Shown: in pieces, positions 8,784-18,221 of the stretch
Layout of the letters: each line of letters begins with the position of its first letter
How positions within the stretch are numbered: the stretch's first letter is position 1
Assembly: GCA_028876395.1 (NCBI GenBank)
Contig: JAGWRX010000099.1
Coordinates: 1-39,406 of the forward strand
Direction: 5' to 3'
Length of the DNA stretch: 39,406 bases
From: Acidobacteriota bacterium
GTDB lineage: Bacteria > Acidobacteriota > Terriglobia > Terriglobales > Acidobacteriaceae
The notes under the pieces: generated by a model
What the model was told of the DNA's origin: nothing
The model's database searches: none
Seen by the model: only the letters and a program-made list of their open reading frames with translations
Translations under genes and position numbers: made by a program

Positions 8784-8789
8784 TACAAT
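8784..8789 (+). promoter_or_regulatory. Candidate -10 box for leaderless ridA mRNA
   Basis: TACAAT is followed by exactly 6 bases and the ridA ATG. The AGGG in between is too close to the start to act as a normal SD. Confidence 0.45.
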
Positions 8790-8795
8790 CAGGGC

Positions 8796-9185
8796 ATGAG
8801 CAAACACGTCATCGCCACCACCGGAGCGCCTGCCGCCATCGGTCCGTACTCGCAGGCCATCCGCACCGGCAACCTCATCTTCACCGCCGGCCAGATTGCG
8901 CTCGATCCCGTAACGCAGCAGGTCGTCCCCGGCGGCATCACGGAGCAGACCACCCGCGTGCTCGAAAACCTGAAGGCCATCCTTGAGGCAGCTGGAAGCA
9001 GCATGGCTCAGGTTGTGAAAGCCACTGTCTTTCTCAAGGACTTCAACGACTTTGCTGCCATGAACGCGGTCTACGGCGCTTATCTCGCGCCTGAAGGCGT
9101 CACGGCGCCCGCGCGCACCACGGTCGAGGTCGCTCGCCTGCCCAAAGATGTCCTGGTGGAAATCGAGCTGGTCGCCGAAGTCTGA
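8796..9185 (+). CDS. ridA: RidA family enamine/imine deaminase
   Basis: Hydrolyses reactive 2-aminoacrylate and other enamine/imine intermediates released by PLP enzymes, protecting those enzymes. The 129 residues match the family length. Signature elements are visible: [19 protein letters not shown] near the N-terminus and the C-terminal [20 protein letters not shown] block with the substrate-carboxylate-binding Arg in PART. There is no usable SD; a TACAAT box lies 6 nt from the ATG. It lies between the DUF1761 gene and msrB on the same strand. Confidence 0.93.
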   Translation: MSKHVIATTGAPAAIGPYSQAIRTGNLIFTAGQIALDPVTQQVVPGGITEQTTRVLENLKAILEAAGSSMAQVVKATVFLKDFNDFAAMNAVYGAYLAPEGVTAPARTTVEVARLPKDVLVEIELVAEV

Positions 9186-9254
9186 CGTATCGCGCCGGTC
9201 GCGTCATCCCCGCCGCCCGCGCGTCCAACCGCAGTCCCGTTCAGGAGGTTCCCG

Positions 9255-9662
9255 ATGAGCGAAGTCCCCGAGAAGATTGCCCGCACCGAGGCGCAATGGC
9301 GCGCCATGCTCACGCACGAGCAGTATCACGTCCTGCGCGAAAAGGGCACGGAACGGCCCTTCACCGGCACGCTCACTGAGAACCACGAAACCGGCAACTA
9401 CCACTGCGCGGGCTGCGGCGCGCTGCTCTTTCTCAGCGGCGCCAAGTTCGACTCCCACTGCGGCTGGCCCAGCTTCATGCTGCCCGCCGACTCCAAGGCC
9501 GTCGAGGAGCACGAAGACCGGAGCTACGGCATGCGCCGCATTGAGGTCACCTGCGCCCGCTGCGGAGGCCACCTCGGCCACGTCTTCCCTGACGGCCCGC
9601 GCCCCACCGGCCTGCGCTACTGCATTAACTCCGCCTCGCTCAACTTCGAGCGCACAAAATAG
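9255..9662 (+). CDS. msrB: Peptide-methionine (R)-S-oxide reductase MsrB
   Basis: Reduces methionine-R-sulfoxide in proteins. The 135-residue protein has the zinc ligands in CAGC and CARC, the conserved HCGWPSF loop, GHLGHVF, and the catalytic cysteine at Cys123 in RYCINSASL. A strong SD (AGGAGG) stands before the ATG. It has no signal peptide, so the enzyme is cytoplasmic. With OsmC and RidA upstream it forms a repair-themed neighbourhood, although leaderless starts suggest separate transcripts. Confidence 0.96.
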   Translation: MSEVPEKIARTEAQWRAMLTHEQYHVLREKGTERPFTGTLTENHETGNYHCAGCGALLFLSGAKFDSHCGWPSFMLPADSKAVEEHEDRSYGMRRIEVTCARCGGHLGHVFPDGPRPTGLRYCINSASLNFERTK

Positions 9663-9676
9663 CTGCCGCGGCGCGC

Positions 9677-9682
9677 TACTCT
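9677..9682 (+). promoter_or_regulatory. Candidate -10 box for leaderless serine-hydrolase mRNA
   Basis: TACTCT, then 6 bases, then the ATG at 9689; no SD in the 26-bp gap after msrB. A clear -35 is not visible. Confidence 0.4.
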
Positions 9683-9688
9683 GTCTGC

Positions 9689-10735
9689 ATGAGCTTTCCC
9701 CATCACCAGACACGATGCGCACTGCTCGCTGCCTGCATTTTCACCGCATTTGCTCTTGCACGGCCCTCATATGCGCAGGAAGACGCGCAGCTCGACCAGC
9801 AAATCCAGGCCATCGCACAGGCGCACCACGGCAAAGTGGCTCTTTACGCCCACAATCTGCGCACTGGCCAGACCGCCTCGCTCTCGCCCGATTTGCCAGT
9901 CAAGACTGCTTCGGTGATCAAGCTCGGCATTCTGCTCGATGCGGCAGAGCAGATTCGCGCAGGCAAGGCCACGCTCGCGGAGCGTCTGGTGCTCACGCGG
10001 CCCAATCAGGTGGAAGGCTCCGGCGTGCTCGGTGAACTCACGCCGCCCATCGCGCTCACGCTCGGCGACACGCTCACGCTCATGGTGATCCTCAGCGACA
10101 ACACCGCCACCAACATGGCCATTGACCGCCTCGGCCTCGACCATATCAACGCCACGCTTCGTGCCGCCGGGTTGCGCCAGACGGTTTTGTACAAGAAGGT
10201 CTACGTGCCCGCGCAAGGCCCCATGCCGCCGGATCAGCCGCTCTTCGGCCTGGGCAAGACCACGCCGCGCGAAATGGCCTCCATCATGGAGCGCTTCGCC
10301 ACCTGCCATCTGGCGCTCGACAACTCCGCCGCACTGCCCGGCGACGGCCCGATCTGCGGAGCCATCCTGCACATGCTGCGCAGCCAGCAGGACCGCGACA
10401 GTCTGCCCCGCTATCTTGAGTCGGAGGACACCAGTGAACACGGCTCGGCCATTGCCAACAAGACCGGCGCTCTCGATGCCGTGCGCAATGACGTCGCGCT
10501 TATTTCGACGAAGGCCGGCCCGGTGGTGATTGCCGCTTTCACGTTCGACAATGCCGATCAGCGCTGGACCGGCGATAACGCGGCCGAGCAGGCTCTGGGC
10601 AGGCTGGCACAGGCGATTGTCACGCGATGGTCCCCGGGCGGCCTCGACGCGGACGCTTTTCCCTGGGAGAATCCGCTACTGCCTGCCACGTCCCACGCGG
10701 CGCCTACGCCCGCAGCCGCGTCAAGCCAGCCTTGA
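9689..10735 (+). CDS. Secreted class A beta-lactamase-like serine hydrolase
   Basis: A 348-residue exported member of the penicillin-binding/class A beta-lactamase fold. A signal peptide ends near YAQ30. Active-site motifs are present in the right order: Ser75-V-I-K78 (SxxK), Ser136-D-N138 (SDN) and K258-T-G260 within IANKTGALDAVRNDVA. The omega-loop glutamate that deacylates true class A beta-lactamases (ExxLN) is not seen; the corresponding stretch reads VYVPAQGPMPPDQPLFG. It may therefore bind or slowly hydrolyse peptidoglycan-like substrates rather than confer resistance. The C-terminus is an Ala/Pro-rich tail. Confidence 0.82.
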   Translation: MSFPHHQTRCALLAACIFTAFALARPSYAQEDAQLDQQIQAIAQAHHGKVALYAHNLRTGQTASLSPDLPVKTASVIKLGILLDAAEQIRAGKATLAERLVLTRPNQVEGSGVLGELTPPIALTLGDTLTLMVILSDNTATNMAIDRLGLDHINATLRAAGLRQTVLYKKVYVPAQGPMPPDQPLFGLGKTTPREMASIMERFATCHLALDNSAALPGDGPICGAILHMLRSQQDRDSLPRYLESEDTSEHGSAIANKTGALDAVRNDVALISTKAGPVVIAAFTFDNADQRWTGDNAAEQALGRLAQAIVTRWSPGGLDADAFPWENPLLPATSHAAPTPAAASSQP

Positions 10736-10754
10736 GGCCGCCAGGAATCTTTTG

Positions 10755-10789
10755 GGCACAACAAAACCCCGTCCTCGGATGGACGGGGT
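10755..10789 (-). terminator. Intrinsic terminator of rpmB
   Basis: A 9-bp perfect stem ACCCCGTCC / GGACGGGGT (10766-10789) with a 6-base loop, followed on the minus strand by a T-rich run (TTTGTTGT). It lies 30 bp past the rpmB stop. On the plus strand there is no T-tract for the serine hydrolase gene. Confidence 0.8.
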
Positions 10790-10819
10790 CCTGGTCAAAC
10801 CTGTGATGTCGCCGGGCGC

Positions 10820-11008
10820 TTAGGCCTTGGCGATCTTGCCGGCCTTGATGCAGCTGGTGCACACGCGAATCCGCTTCGCCGAGCCGTTCACCAGCGCCTT
10901 CACTGCCTGCAGGTTCACGTTCCAGCGCCGCCGCGTCACGTTGTGCGCGTGCGAAATGTTATTGCCAAACTGCGGCCCTTTGCCGCAAACGTCGCATACC
11001 TGTGCCAT
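10820..11008 (-). CDS. rpmB: 50S ribosomal protein L28
   Basis: A 62-residue large-subunit protein. It begins [22 protein letters not shown], typical of L28, with a second cysteine pair in [12 protein letters not shown], so this is the zinc-binding form. The start at 11008 is supported by TTGGAG about 7 nt upstream and by family N-termini; the longer open frame to 11125 is leader. It has its own promoter and terminator. Confidence 0.97.
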   Translation of the reverse strand: MAQVCDVCGKGPQFGNNISHAHNVTRRRWNVNLQAVKALVNGSAKRIRVCTSCIKAGKIAKA

Positions 11009-11094
11009 TGCTTTGCTCCAAATCTCGTCGGTGTTTCGTGCCGCCGCAGCCGCATTCAGGCGCTCATCCCACCGCGCCACACCGGCATCCGATG

Positions 11095-11173
11095 CCGGAA
11101 CGGCCCTCGGGGAGCACAAAGACACACCACCCCTCGGCTTGCCGAATCCTCAGTATACCCCGGAACGGCCCTC
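11095..11173. repeat. Two 14-bp direct repeats in the rpmB promoter and leader
   Basis: CCGGAACGGCCCTC occurs at 11095-11108 and again at 11160-11173, 65 bp apart. One copy overlaps the promoter spacer and the other lies in the transcribed leader beside a CCGGCATC-C-GATGCCGG palindrome. Function unknown. Confidence 0.6.
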
Positions 11174-11181
11174 CCAGCCAA
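11152..11181 (-). promoter_or_regulatory. Sigma70-type promoter for rpmB
   Basis: On the minus strand: TTGGCT (11181-11176), an 18-bp spacer, and TATACT (11157-11152). The predicted start near 11145 gives a leader of about 137 nt. Confidence 0.7.
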
Positions 11182-11193
11182 GCCGGGCCTGCC

Positions 11194-13353
11194 TCAGAAG
11201 CAGTCAATCTGGTCGCAGGCGTTCATCAGCGGCATCTGCACGTTCGACTCATGGTCCGGGTCCGAGTAGATGGTCACCGTCGCCGGCTTGTAGTCCTCGG
11301 GTTTGGCCGTCATGATATTCGGCACAAAGGTCTGCGGGTTGCGGTCGTAGAGCGGGAACCAGGTGCTCTGAATCTCCACCAGCACCGTATGCCCGGCCTT
11401 GAAGACGTGGTCCACATCGTGCAGGCTGAAGCGGTACTCGTGGATGGAGTTGGCCCGCAGCGGGGTGGGCTTTTCAAAACTGCTCAGGTAGCGTCCGCGG
11501 AAGATCTCGGCGTTGGTCATCAGCTGGTAGCCGCGCATCTTCGGGTCGGGATCGTCCTCCGGGTACTGGTCGATGAGCTTCACCACCATGTCGTTGTCGG
11601 TCCCGGTCGAGGAGGCGTAGATGTCGGCCACCACTTCGCCGGTCACAATCATGTCCTTCTTCAGCACGGGCAGCTTCCACACAGCCACGTCCTTGCGGCC
11701 GGTCACAAAGCGCTGGTCCTCGGTGAGCCAGTTGTACCACTGCGAGCCCTCGCCGTAGGTGGGCTGGATGGGCCGGTGCCGGTAGGGAACCGGATTGGCG
11801 GGGTCGCTCACGAAGCTAGTCTTCTGCTGTGCCTTCGGGTCGCTCCAGTTGAGCGAGCCCTCGCCTTGCAGATAAAGGCTTGTCGGCTCGGACTTTACGG
11901 GCGGGAAGTGCGCGTAATGCTGCCACGTGTTTGAGCCGGTCTGAAAGCTGGCGGAGTTTTCAAGGTCAAAGCCCGGCTCGTCTTTCAGATAGTGCGCAAA
12001 AAACTTCGCCTCAATCTGCGCGCGGAACTCCTTGCCGACGGGCGCGGTGTAGTTCAGGTTGCCCAGGTGCCGTGACGACGAAGCCCACGACCCATGCCGC
12101 CACGGGCCGAGCGTGAGGAAATTCTCGTGATTTGTGTCGTGCGGCTCCAGTTGCGCGTACTCTTCCTGGGGTCCCCACATGTCTTCCTGGTCGTAGTAGC
12201 CGCCGACGGTCAGCGTGGGCACGGCGACGGTGGTCAGGTGGTTCTCCACGGCGCGGGAACCCCACTCCGTGTCGTAGCTTGGGTGTTCGAGGAAGAGCTT
12301 CCACGTGGGCAGCATCTTCGAGCCGGATTTCTTCACGTCCTCGGCAAAGGAGCCGCGCTCCAGGAAGTAGTCGTAGCCGTCGCGCGGTTTGCCGTCCTTG
12401 TCCTTGCCGTAGTTGACCTCTGAGTTCTCCTTGCTCGACTCCATCATCAGCACGTAGTCGTAGCCATAGGTCTGGCGAAAGGCTCCATTGTGAAAGAAAT
12501 CATCGCCCTTCCACACGTCGATCATCGGCGCCTGCGGGGAGATGGCCTTCACCGCCGGGTGCGGATCGATGCCGGCCATCATGGCCAGAAAGCCCGGATA
12601 GCTGGTGCCCACCACGCCCACGCGGCCGTTGTTGCCCGGCACGTTTTTCAGCAGCCAGGCCACGGTGTCGTAGGTGTCGGTGCTCTCGTCGATGGACTTG
12701 GGATCTTTGTGGTCGGCGAGCGGGCGCATCATCACAAACTCACCCTCGCTCTTGAAGCGTCCGCGAATGTCCTCGGCTACGTAGATGTAGCCGGCGCGCG
12801 CCAGTTCCGGGCGGTTGCCAAAAAATGAGGCGCGAGAGGTGCCGTCCACGCCGTACGGCGTGCGCATCATCAGGAAGGGAAGAGGCGTGGAAATGTCGGC
12901 GGGCTTCAGGATCACCGCGTGCAGCTTGACGCCGTCGCGCATGGGAATCATCGCCTCAGAGCGCTGGTAGTCGTGGAAGACGTGATGGACCGCAGCCCCG
13001 GTGCGCTTGTAGACGATGCCCGGCTCATTCGAATGAACGACCTCCACGGCGTGGCCCGCGGAATCAAGGCTGAAGCGGAAGTTGTTCTTCGAATCGGGAA
13101 CGATGAATTCAAGCGCGGTGCCGGGCGTCAACTCCGTCGGCACGCCGCGCTCTGACTCAACAACCAGCTTGCCATCCCGGACGTAAAAGCTGATCGGCGT
13201 GTCCGGTTCATCGGGGTTTGTATACTCCCCGGAAAGTGCTTCGAGTTGCGCGGCGGCGGGCGCGGCAGCCTGCGGTGCGGACCACGTTTGGCTGGGAACA
13301 AAGACGAGCAGGGCGAAACACAGTGCGGGCAACGCAACGCGACGGCGAATCAA
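11194..13353 (-). CDS. CocE/NonD (S15) family alpha/beta-hydrolase, secreted
   Basis: A 719-residue exported hydrolase resembling alpha-amino-acid ester hydrolases and glutaryl-acylases of the X-Pro dipeptidyl-peptidase S15 group. A signal peptide comes first. A DUF3471-like small domain (LEALSGEYTNP onward, about 37-115) precedes the catalytic domain, which has the nucleophile Ser251 in GTSYPGF, the acid in GGYYDQEDMWG and the His in GPWRHGSW, then a C-terminal jelly-roll. The start is TTG at 13353: GAGGAGG lies 8 nt upstream, while the longer frame to 13422 runs into the CDF gene without an SD. The CDF stop is only 25 bp upstream, so co-transcription is likely. Substrate unknown. Confidence 0.85.
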   Translation of the reverse strand: MIRRRVALPALCFALLVFVPSQTWSAPQAAAPAAAQLEALSGEYTNPDEPDTPISFYVRDGKLVVESERGVPTELTPGTALEFIVPDSKNNFRFSLDSAGHAVEVVHSNEPGIVYKRTGAAVHHVFHDYQRSEAMIPMRDGVKLHAVILKPADISTPLPFLMMRTPYGVDGTSRASFFGNRPELARAGYIYVAEDIRGRFKSEGEFVMMRPLADHKDPKSIDESTDTYDTVAWLLKNVPGNNGRVGVVGTSYPGFLAMMAGIDPHPAVKAISPQAPMIDVWKGDDFFHNGAFRQTYGYDYVLMMESSKENSEVNYGKDKDGKPRDGYDYFLERGSFAEDVKKSGSKMLPTWKLFLEHPSYDTEWGSRAVENHLTTVAVPTLTVGGYYDQEDMWGPQEEYAQLEPHDTNHENFLTLGPWRHGSWASSSRHLGNLNYTAPVGKEFRAQIEAKFFAHYLKDEPGFDLENSASFQTGSNTWQHYAHFPPVKSEPTSLYLQGEGSLNWSDPKAQQKTSFVSDPANPVPYRHRPIQPTYGEGSQWYNWLTEDQRFVTGRKDVAVWKLPVLKKDMIVTGEVVADIYASSTGTDNDMVVKLIDQYPEDDPDPKMRGYQLMTNAEIFRGRYLSSFEKPTPLRANSIHEYRFSLHDVDHVFKAGHTVLVEIQSTWFPLYDRNPQTFVPNIMTAKPEDYKPATVTIYSDPDHESNVQMPLMNACDQIDCF

Positions 13354-13378
13354 GGGGCTGACCTCCTCAAAGTGGTGC

Positions 13379-14335
13379 TTAGTGCGCGTGGCCGTGGTGG
13401 CTGTGGGCGGCCTCCCCGGCAAGTTTCTCCATGGGGATCACGCAGACGTCCAGCTCTCCGCAGCCGATGTGCTCAAACTGGATGGTGGTGTGGCTGATGT
13501 GAAAATGATCGTGCAGCACGTGGTTGAGCTTGCCCAGAATAAACACGCTCTCCGACGGGGGAATGTCCGCGATGGTCACATGGCAGGCCAGCGCGCGGGA
13601 GTGCGAACCGAGGCTCCAGACGTGCAGATCGTGCACGTTGACCACGCCTTCCACAGCCTCCATGCCCGCCCGGATCTCGCTGAGCGAAACGCCGCGGGGC
13701 GTGCCTTCCAGCAGGATGTTCAGTGTTTCGCGCACGATGCCGATGCTTGACCAGAGGATGAACCCCGCGATCAACAGGGACAGCACGGGGTCGATCCAGT
13801 TCTGGCCGGTGAGCAGGATGCCCGCGCCTCCGGCGATGACGGCGGCCGTCGAGAGCGTGTCGCCGGCCATGTGCAGAAAGGCGCTGCGCATGTTCACGTC
13901 GCGGGCCACGCCCCACAACAGGGCGGCAATCACGCCGTTCATCAGGACTCCCGCCGCGGCGACATACATCATGAGTTTGGGGTGGACGGCCACCGGCTCG
14001 CTGAGACGATGGATGGCCTCGAAGGCAATCCAGAGGGCGATGACGATGAGGCTGGCTGCGTTGACAAAAGCGGCCAGCACGCCGGCCCGCTGGTAGCCGA
14101 AGGTCCTCGAGTTGTCTGCCGGGCGGGTCTGGAAATAGACCGCGGCAAAGCTGAGCAGCAAAGTCAGAAAGTCCGAGACGTTGTGCCCCGCCTCTGACAG
14201 GAGCGCCAGCGAGTGCGCGCGCAATCCCGCCACAAAGGTCACCACGACGTAGGCGAGAGTGGCCACCAGCGAGAAGCGCAGTACGGACGTCGTCCTGTCT
14301 GCACCGGGTCCGGCAGGCGCGGCATGCACGTGCAT
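13379..14335 (-). CDS. Cation diffusion facilitator metal exporter (CzcD/ZitB-like)
   Basis: An inner-membrane metal/proton antiporter, 318 residues with six hydrophobic helices. The metal-site motifs are H51-x3-D55 (EAGHNVSDF) and H155-x3-D159 (HMAGDT). The HxxxD/HxxxD pair fits Zn/Cd-type exporters. A cytoplasmic domain follows (VHDLHVWSLGSH), and the C-terminus is His-rich (HSHHGHAH), a likely metal-sensing tail. No SD is visible. TACACT ends 6 nt before the ATG, suggesting a leaderless message. It likely forms an operon with the downstream S15 hydrolase. Confidence 0.92.
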   Translation of the reverse strand: MHVHAAPAGPGADRTTSVLRFSLVATLAYVVVTFVAGLRAHSLALLSEAGHNVSDFLTLLLSFAAVYFQTRPADNSRTFGYQRAGVLAAFVNAASLIVIALWIAFEAIHRLSEPVAVHPKLMMYVAAAGVLMNGVIAALLWGVARDVNMRSAFLHMAGDTLSTAAVIAGGAGILLTGQNWIDPVLSLLIAGFILWSSIGIVRETLNILLEGTPRGVSLSEIRAGMEAVEGVVNVHDLHVWSLGSHSRALACHVTIADIPPSESVFILGKLNHVLHDHFHISHTTIQFEHIGCGELDVCVIPMEKLAGEAAHSHHGHAH

Positions 14336-14341
14336 AGGGGC

Positions 14342-14347
14342 AGTGTA
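14342..14347 (-). promoter_or_regulatory. Candidate -10 box for leaderless CDF mRNA
   Basis: On the minus strand TACACT, 6 bases (GCCCCT), then the ATG at 14335. No SD is present. Confidence 0.45.
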
Positions 14348-14401
14348 AACGGGGGTGGGTATCGCGCGCCAACTGCTACCACGCCCGCGGCGCGTGGCAG
14401 A

Positions 14402-14920
14402 TCAGCGGTAGCGTGGCCAGCGGCGCCGCGGCTCTCCGGGCCCCTGGTCGGAGCCGCCGGGCCAGGGCATATCCGGCAGGCCGGCGCGCAGCCCCGACCA
14501 CTCCTCGGCAACCACCACGCTGTTCTGCGGGCTGCCCGGCTGGTAGCGTACGGAGCAGGGAAATCCGACACGCACCTGTGCCGGGTCCACCACGTCGCGC
14601 AAGGCCGTAATATCCTGCGAACACTCGTAGTCCACGCCGCCGATCCGGTAGCTGTAAACCAGCAGGGTGAGCGTGCGGCCGTCGCCGGCTTCCATCTCGC
14701 ACACGTCCAGCAGCATGCCGTCCACCAGGCGCCCGGACTGTGACAGAAATCGCCTGCGCGCCAGCTCCAGTTCATCCGCTGTGAGCCGCCGCCTTCCGAA
14801 AATCCATATGGCGCCCGCAGCCAATAACACCATCAGTGCCAGCCCGGCGGCAGTCTCCCATGCGCTTTGATTGACGAGGACCATTTCGAGGCGGGACGCC
14901 ACCCACTGGCTCTCAGTCAT
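14402..14920 (-). CDS. Single-pass membrane protein of unknown function
   Basis: 172 residues with one transmembrane helix (AAGLALMVLLAAGAIWIFG, about 24-42) followed by an Arg-rich stop-transfer and a soluble beta-rich domain (TLTLLVYSYRIGGVDYECSQDI) that resembles DUF3592-type folds only loosely. The C-terminus is Pro/Gly/Arg-rich. A TATTCT box 13 nt upstream of the ATG and a weak GGGA suggest a short leader. No function can be assigned from sequence. Confidence 0.6.
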   Translation of the reverse strand: MTESQWVASRLEMVLVNQSAWETAAGLALMVLLAAGAIWIFGRRRLTADELELARRRFLSQSGRLVDGMLLDVCEMEAGDGRTLTLLVYSYRIGGVDYECSQDITALRDVVDPAQVRVGFPCSVRYQPGSPQNSVVVAEEWSGLRAGLPDMPWPGGSDQGPGEPRRRWPRYR

Positions 14921-14978
14921 GAGTCCCAGATTTGAGAATACCGCAGCGGGCGAGCCTGAACCGGCGCGGCAGACCCCA

Positions 14979-15015
14979 AGAAACCTCCGCCGTCTGGATG
15001 CATCCCAGACGGCGG
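14979..15015 (-). terminator. Intrinsic terminator of the FadL-type gene
   Basis: An 11-bp perfect stem CCGCCGTCTGG / CCAGACGGCGG (14987-15015) with a 7-base loop, 33 bp past the stop. A short T-containing run (GGTTTCTT) follows on the minus strand. Confidence 0.7.
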
Positions 15016-15047
15016 TATGGCCTGCAGGGGTTGTTGTGAAGGCGCGC

Positions 15048-16388
15048 CTAGAAGCTCTTCGCCAGCCCGATGGTCACTGAGTTCTCTGACATTTTGCTCG
15101 TCACGCTGGTGCCCGGAATCGGACCCTGCCCTGAAATCCACGGCCCCGTGATGGAGTTCTGGAATGCGTGGTAGTAGGTCACGTTCACGTCCCAGCTTCC
15201 CACCTTCTGCACCACGCCGCCCGACACGTGATGCTGCACGATGGCCGGCGCGGGCGTGTTGAAGAAGGAAAACTTGGCCGGCACGGGATTCTGCGAGTAG
15301 TTATACCCGCCAATCACCTTGGTGCTCGACGTAACCTGCTGCTCCACGCCGCCGCCCACAGCCCAGATGCTGTTCCATCCAAAGCCGACAACGGCCCCGT
15401 TGTTGTTGTAGCCCGACTTGTCAAAGCCCGTCGTATCGGCATAGTCGAACCAGCGCGCGTCCACGCCGATGTGCGTGCGCTCGCTGGGCGAGATGCCCAC
15501 GCCCAGCGAAACCAGCTGCGGCAGGTCCATCTCGAACTCCACGTTATGCTTGGCTCCGGTCAGGTCGGCCATCTGCCACTTGAAGTCGCGGAACCAGACT
15601 GGCGTGTGGTATGAGACGCCCGCGCTCCATACGTCGTTGAACTTATACTGCAGGCCGGCCTGCGCGCCCACGCCGAACGTCCAGGCGCTGTTTGACGCCG
15701 AAAGGTAATAGGCCATCGTGCTCCCCGCGGTCACCGGTGTGGCAAAGGGCGCTGGAACCACCTTGAGCATGGAGAACGCGGGCACCAGAGAGAAGCCTGC
15801 GGAGAGATGATCGGAGACCTGCCGCGACATGCCCAGGGGCATGGTCAGCAGAGCATAGTTCGACTGTAGCTTGCCAAACCCGAAGCCGTTGGGGGCCTGC
15901 GGAGTAAGAATGGGATTGGAGAAGTCGGTGTTCTGGTCGTAGTCCACGCCAAAGCCGCTGACCGCCAGCATCGCGGCGTGATACGCATTGCGGCTGCCGT
16001 CCGGATGATAGATAAACGCCAGACCGGGCATGAATGACGTGTTGGTATGGCTGACCGTGGTTCCGCTCAGCGTCGCCGAGGGCATGCCTGGCCCAAATGC
16101 GTTGGCATCGACCGTGCTCGACAGCGAACGCCAGGGAACGAAGATCGTCCCATGAAATTCGAATCGCCGGCCCTTGAACTGCGCAGTGCAGGCCGGGTTC
16201 CAGGCGATCGAGCCGGTCGCGTCCAGGCAGATTCCGGTGTCGGCGCCGCCCATGGCTTCGTTCACCGGCCCGGCGCCATGCAGGAAATGCCCGTCCGTCG
16301 CGGAAAGGCCGAGGGGGAATAGCAGCAGCAAAAGCACTGCCAGGAAAGGTTTTGCAATAAGCGTGTTCCAGCGATAGTCCGTTCTCAT
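15048..16388 (-). CDS. fadL: FadL/OmpP1-type outer-membrane hydrophobic-substrate channel
   Basis: A 446-residue outer-membrane beta-barrel that imports long-chain fatty acids or related hydrophobics. A long signal peptide (FLAVLLLLLFPLGLSA) is followed by the FadL-like plug start TDGHFLHGAGPVNEAMGGA, with a GGAD motif and SIAWNPAC; the C-terminus ends in the barrel signature NSVTIGLAKSF. The start at 16388 puts the signal peptide near the N-terminus; the frame to 16460 continues upstream but its extra residues look non-coding. The gene is preceded by a palindromic -24/-12 element and lies immediately downstream of a sigma54 activator gene and near fadN/fadA, which supports a fatty-acid role. 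Confidence 0.85.
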   Translation of the reverse strand: MRTDYRWNTLIAKPFLAVLLLLLFPLGLSATDGHFLHGAGPVNEAMGGADTGICLDATGSIAWNPACTAQFKGRRFEFHGTIFVPWRSLSSTVDANAFGPGMPSATLSGTTVSHTNTSFMPGLAFIYHPDGSRNAYHAAMLAVSGFGVDYDQNTDFSNPILTPQAPNGFGFGKLQSNYALLTMPLGMSRQVSDHLSAGFSLVPAFSMLKVVPAPFATPVTAGSTMAYYLSASNSAWTFGVGAQAGLQYKFNDVWSAGVSYHTPVWFRDFKWQMADLTGAKHNVEFEMDLPQLVSLGVGISPSERTHIGVDARWFDYADTTGFDKSGYNNNGAVVGFGWNSIWAVGGGVEQQVTSSTKVIGGYNYSQNPVPAKFSFFNTPAPAIVQHHVSGGVVQKVGSWDVNVTYYHAFQNSITGPWISGQGPIPGTSVTSKMSENSVTIGLAKSF

Positions 16389-16470
16389 TCTTCTCGCTTC
16401 CCTGGGAGTCCGTCTTTGGAGTGCCGCTGGATTCGAGTGCGGCTGGAGCGAACTCTCCATAAGAAGTCAT

Positions 16471-16486
16471 GGCACGTTTCATGCCA
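16471..16486 (-). promoter_or_regulatory. Candidate sigma54 (-24/-12) promoter of fadL, palindromic
   Basis: Minus strand TGGCATGAAACGTGCC: GG and GC are separated by exactly 10 bases, as in RpoN promoters. The predicted start is near 16460, giving a 72-nt leader. The element is an imperfect palindrome (TGGCA-N7-TGCCA on the plus strand), so the opposite strand also reads as a -24/-12 element. It could alternatively be a repressor operator. Confidence 0.55.
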
Positions 16487-16527
16487 GATCAAGTTGCTTT
16501 TGGAATGAGAGACTTGGGCGGGCTCAG

Positions 16528-16548
16528 CATCGCGCTTGAGACGCGATG
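16528..16548. promoter_or_regulatory. Inverted repeat, candidate activator-binding site
   Basis: CATCGCG-N7-CGCGATG is a perfect 7-bp-arm inverted repeat lying about 70-90 bp upstream of the predicted fadL transcription start, the usual distance for enhancer-binding-protein sites. No T-tract follows on the minus strand, so a terminator for the activator gene is less likely. Confidence 0.45.
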
Positions 16549-16602
16549 TTGCAGCAATATGTTTCACGCTGCGCCAAAATGTATCAGACGATGCGAATTT
16601 TG

Positions 16603-18033
<1,431 letters not shown>

Positions 18034-18132
18034 GGAGAAGGCTCCCACTGCCCCGAACGTGAAGCCCGGAACAGCAGATTGTAGTCCGGCTGGACGATCA
18101 ATTCAAACCGGGGCGGTCTGCGAGGTGTCGCC

Positions 18133-18162
18133 TTGACCCGGTAAACCGGGCTTCCGTATGCT
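18133..18162 (+). promoter_or_regulatory. fadN promoter with palindromic operator in the spacer
   Basis: TTGACC (18133-18138), 18-bp spacer, TATGCT (18157-18162). Within it CCCGGT-AA-ACCGGG (18137-18150) is a perfect palindrome placed between the -35 and -10, where a bound repressor would block RNA polymerase. The predicted leader is about 53 nt. Confidence 0.6.
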
Positions 18163-18221
18163 CTGGAACGTCTTCGCGCGGGCGACCGCTTCCAGGATCA
18201 ATCCGCGCAGGGAGCGCACTT

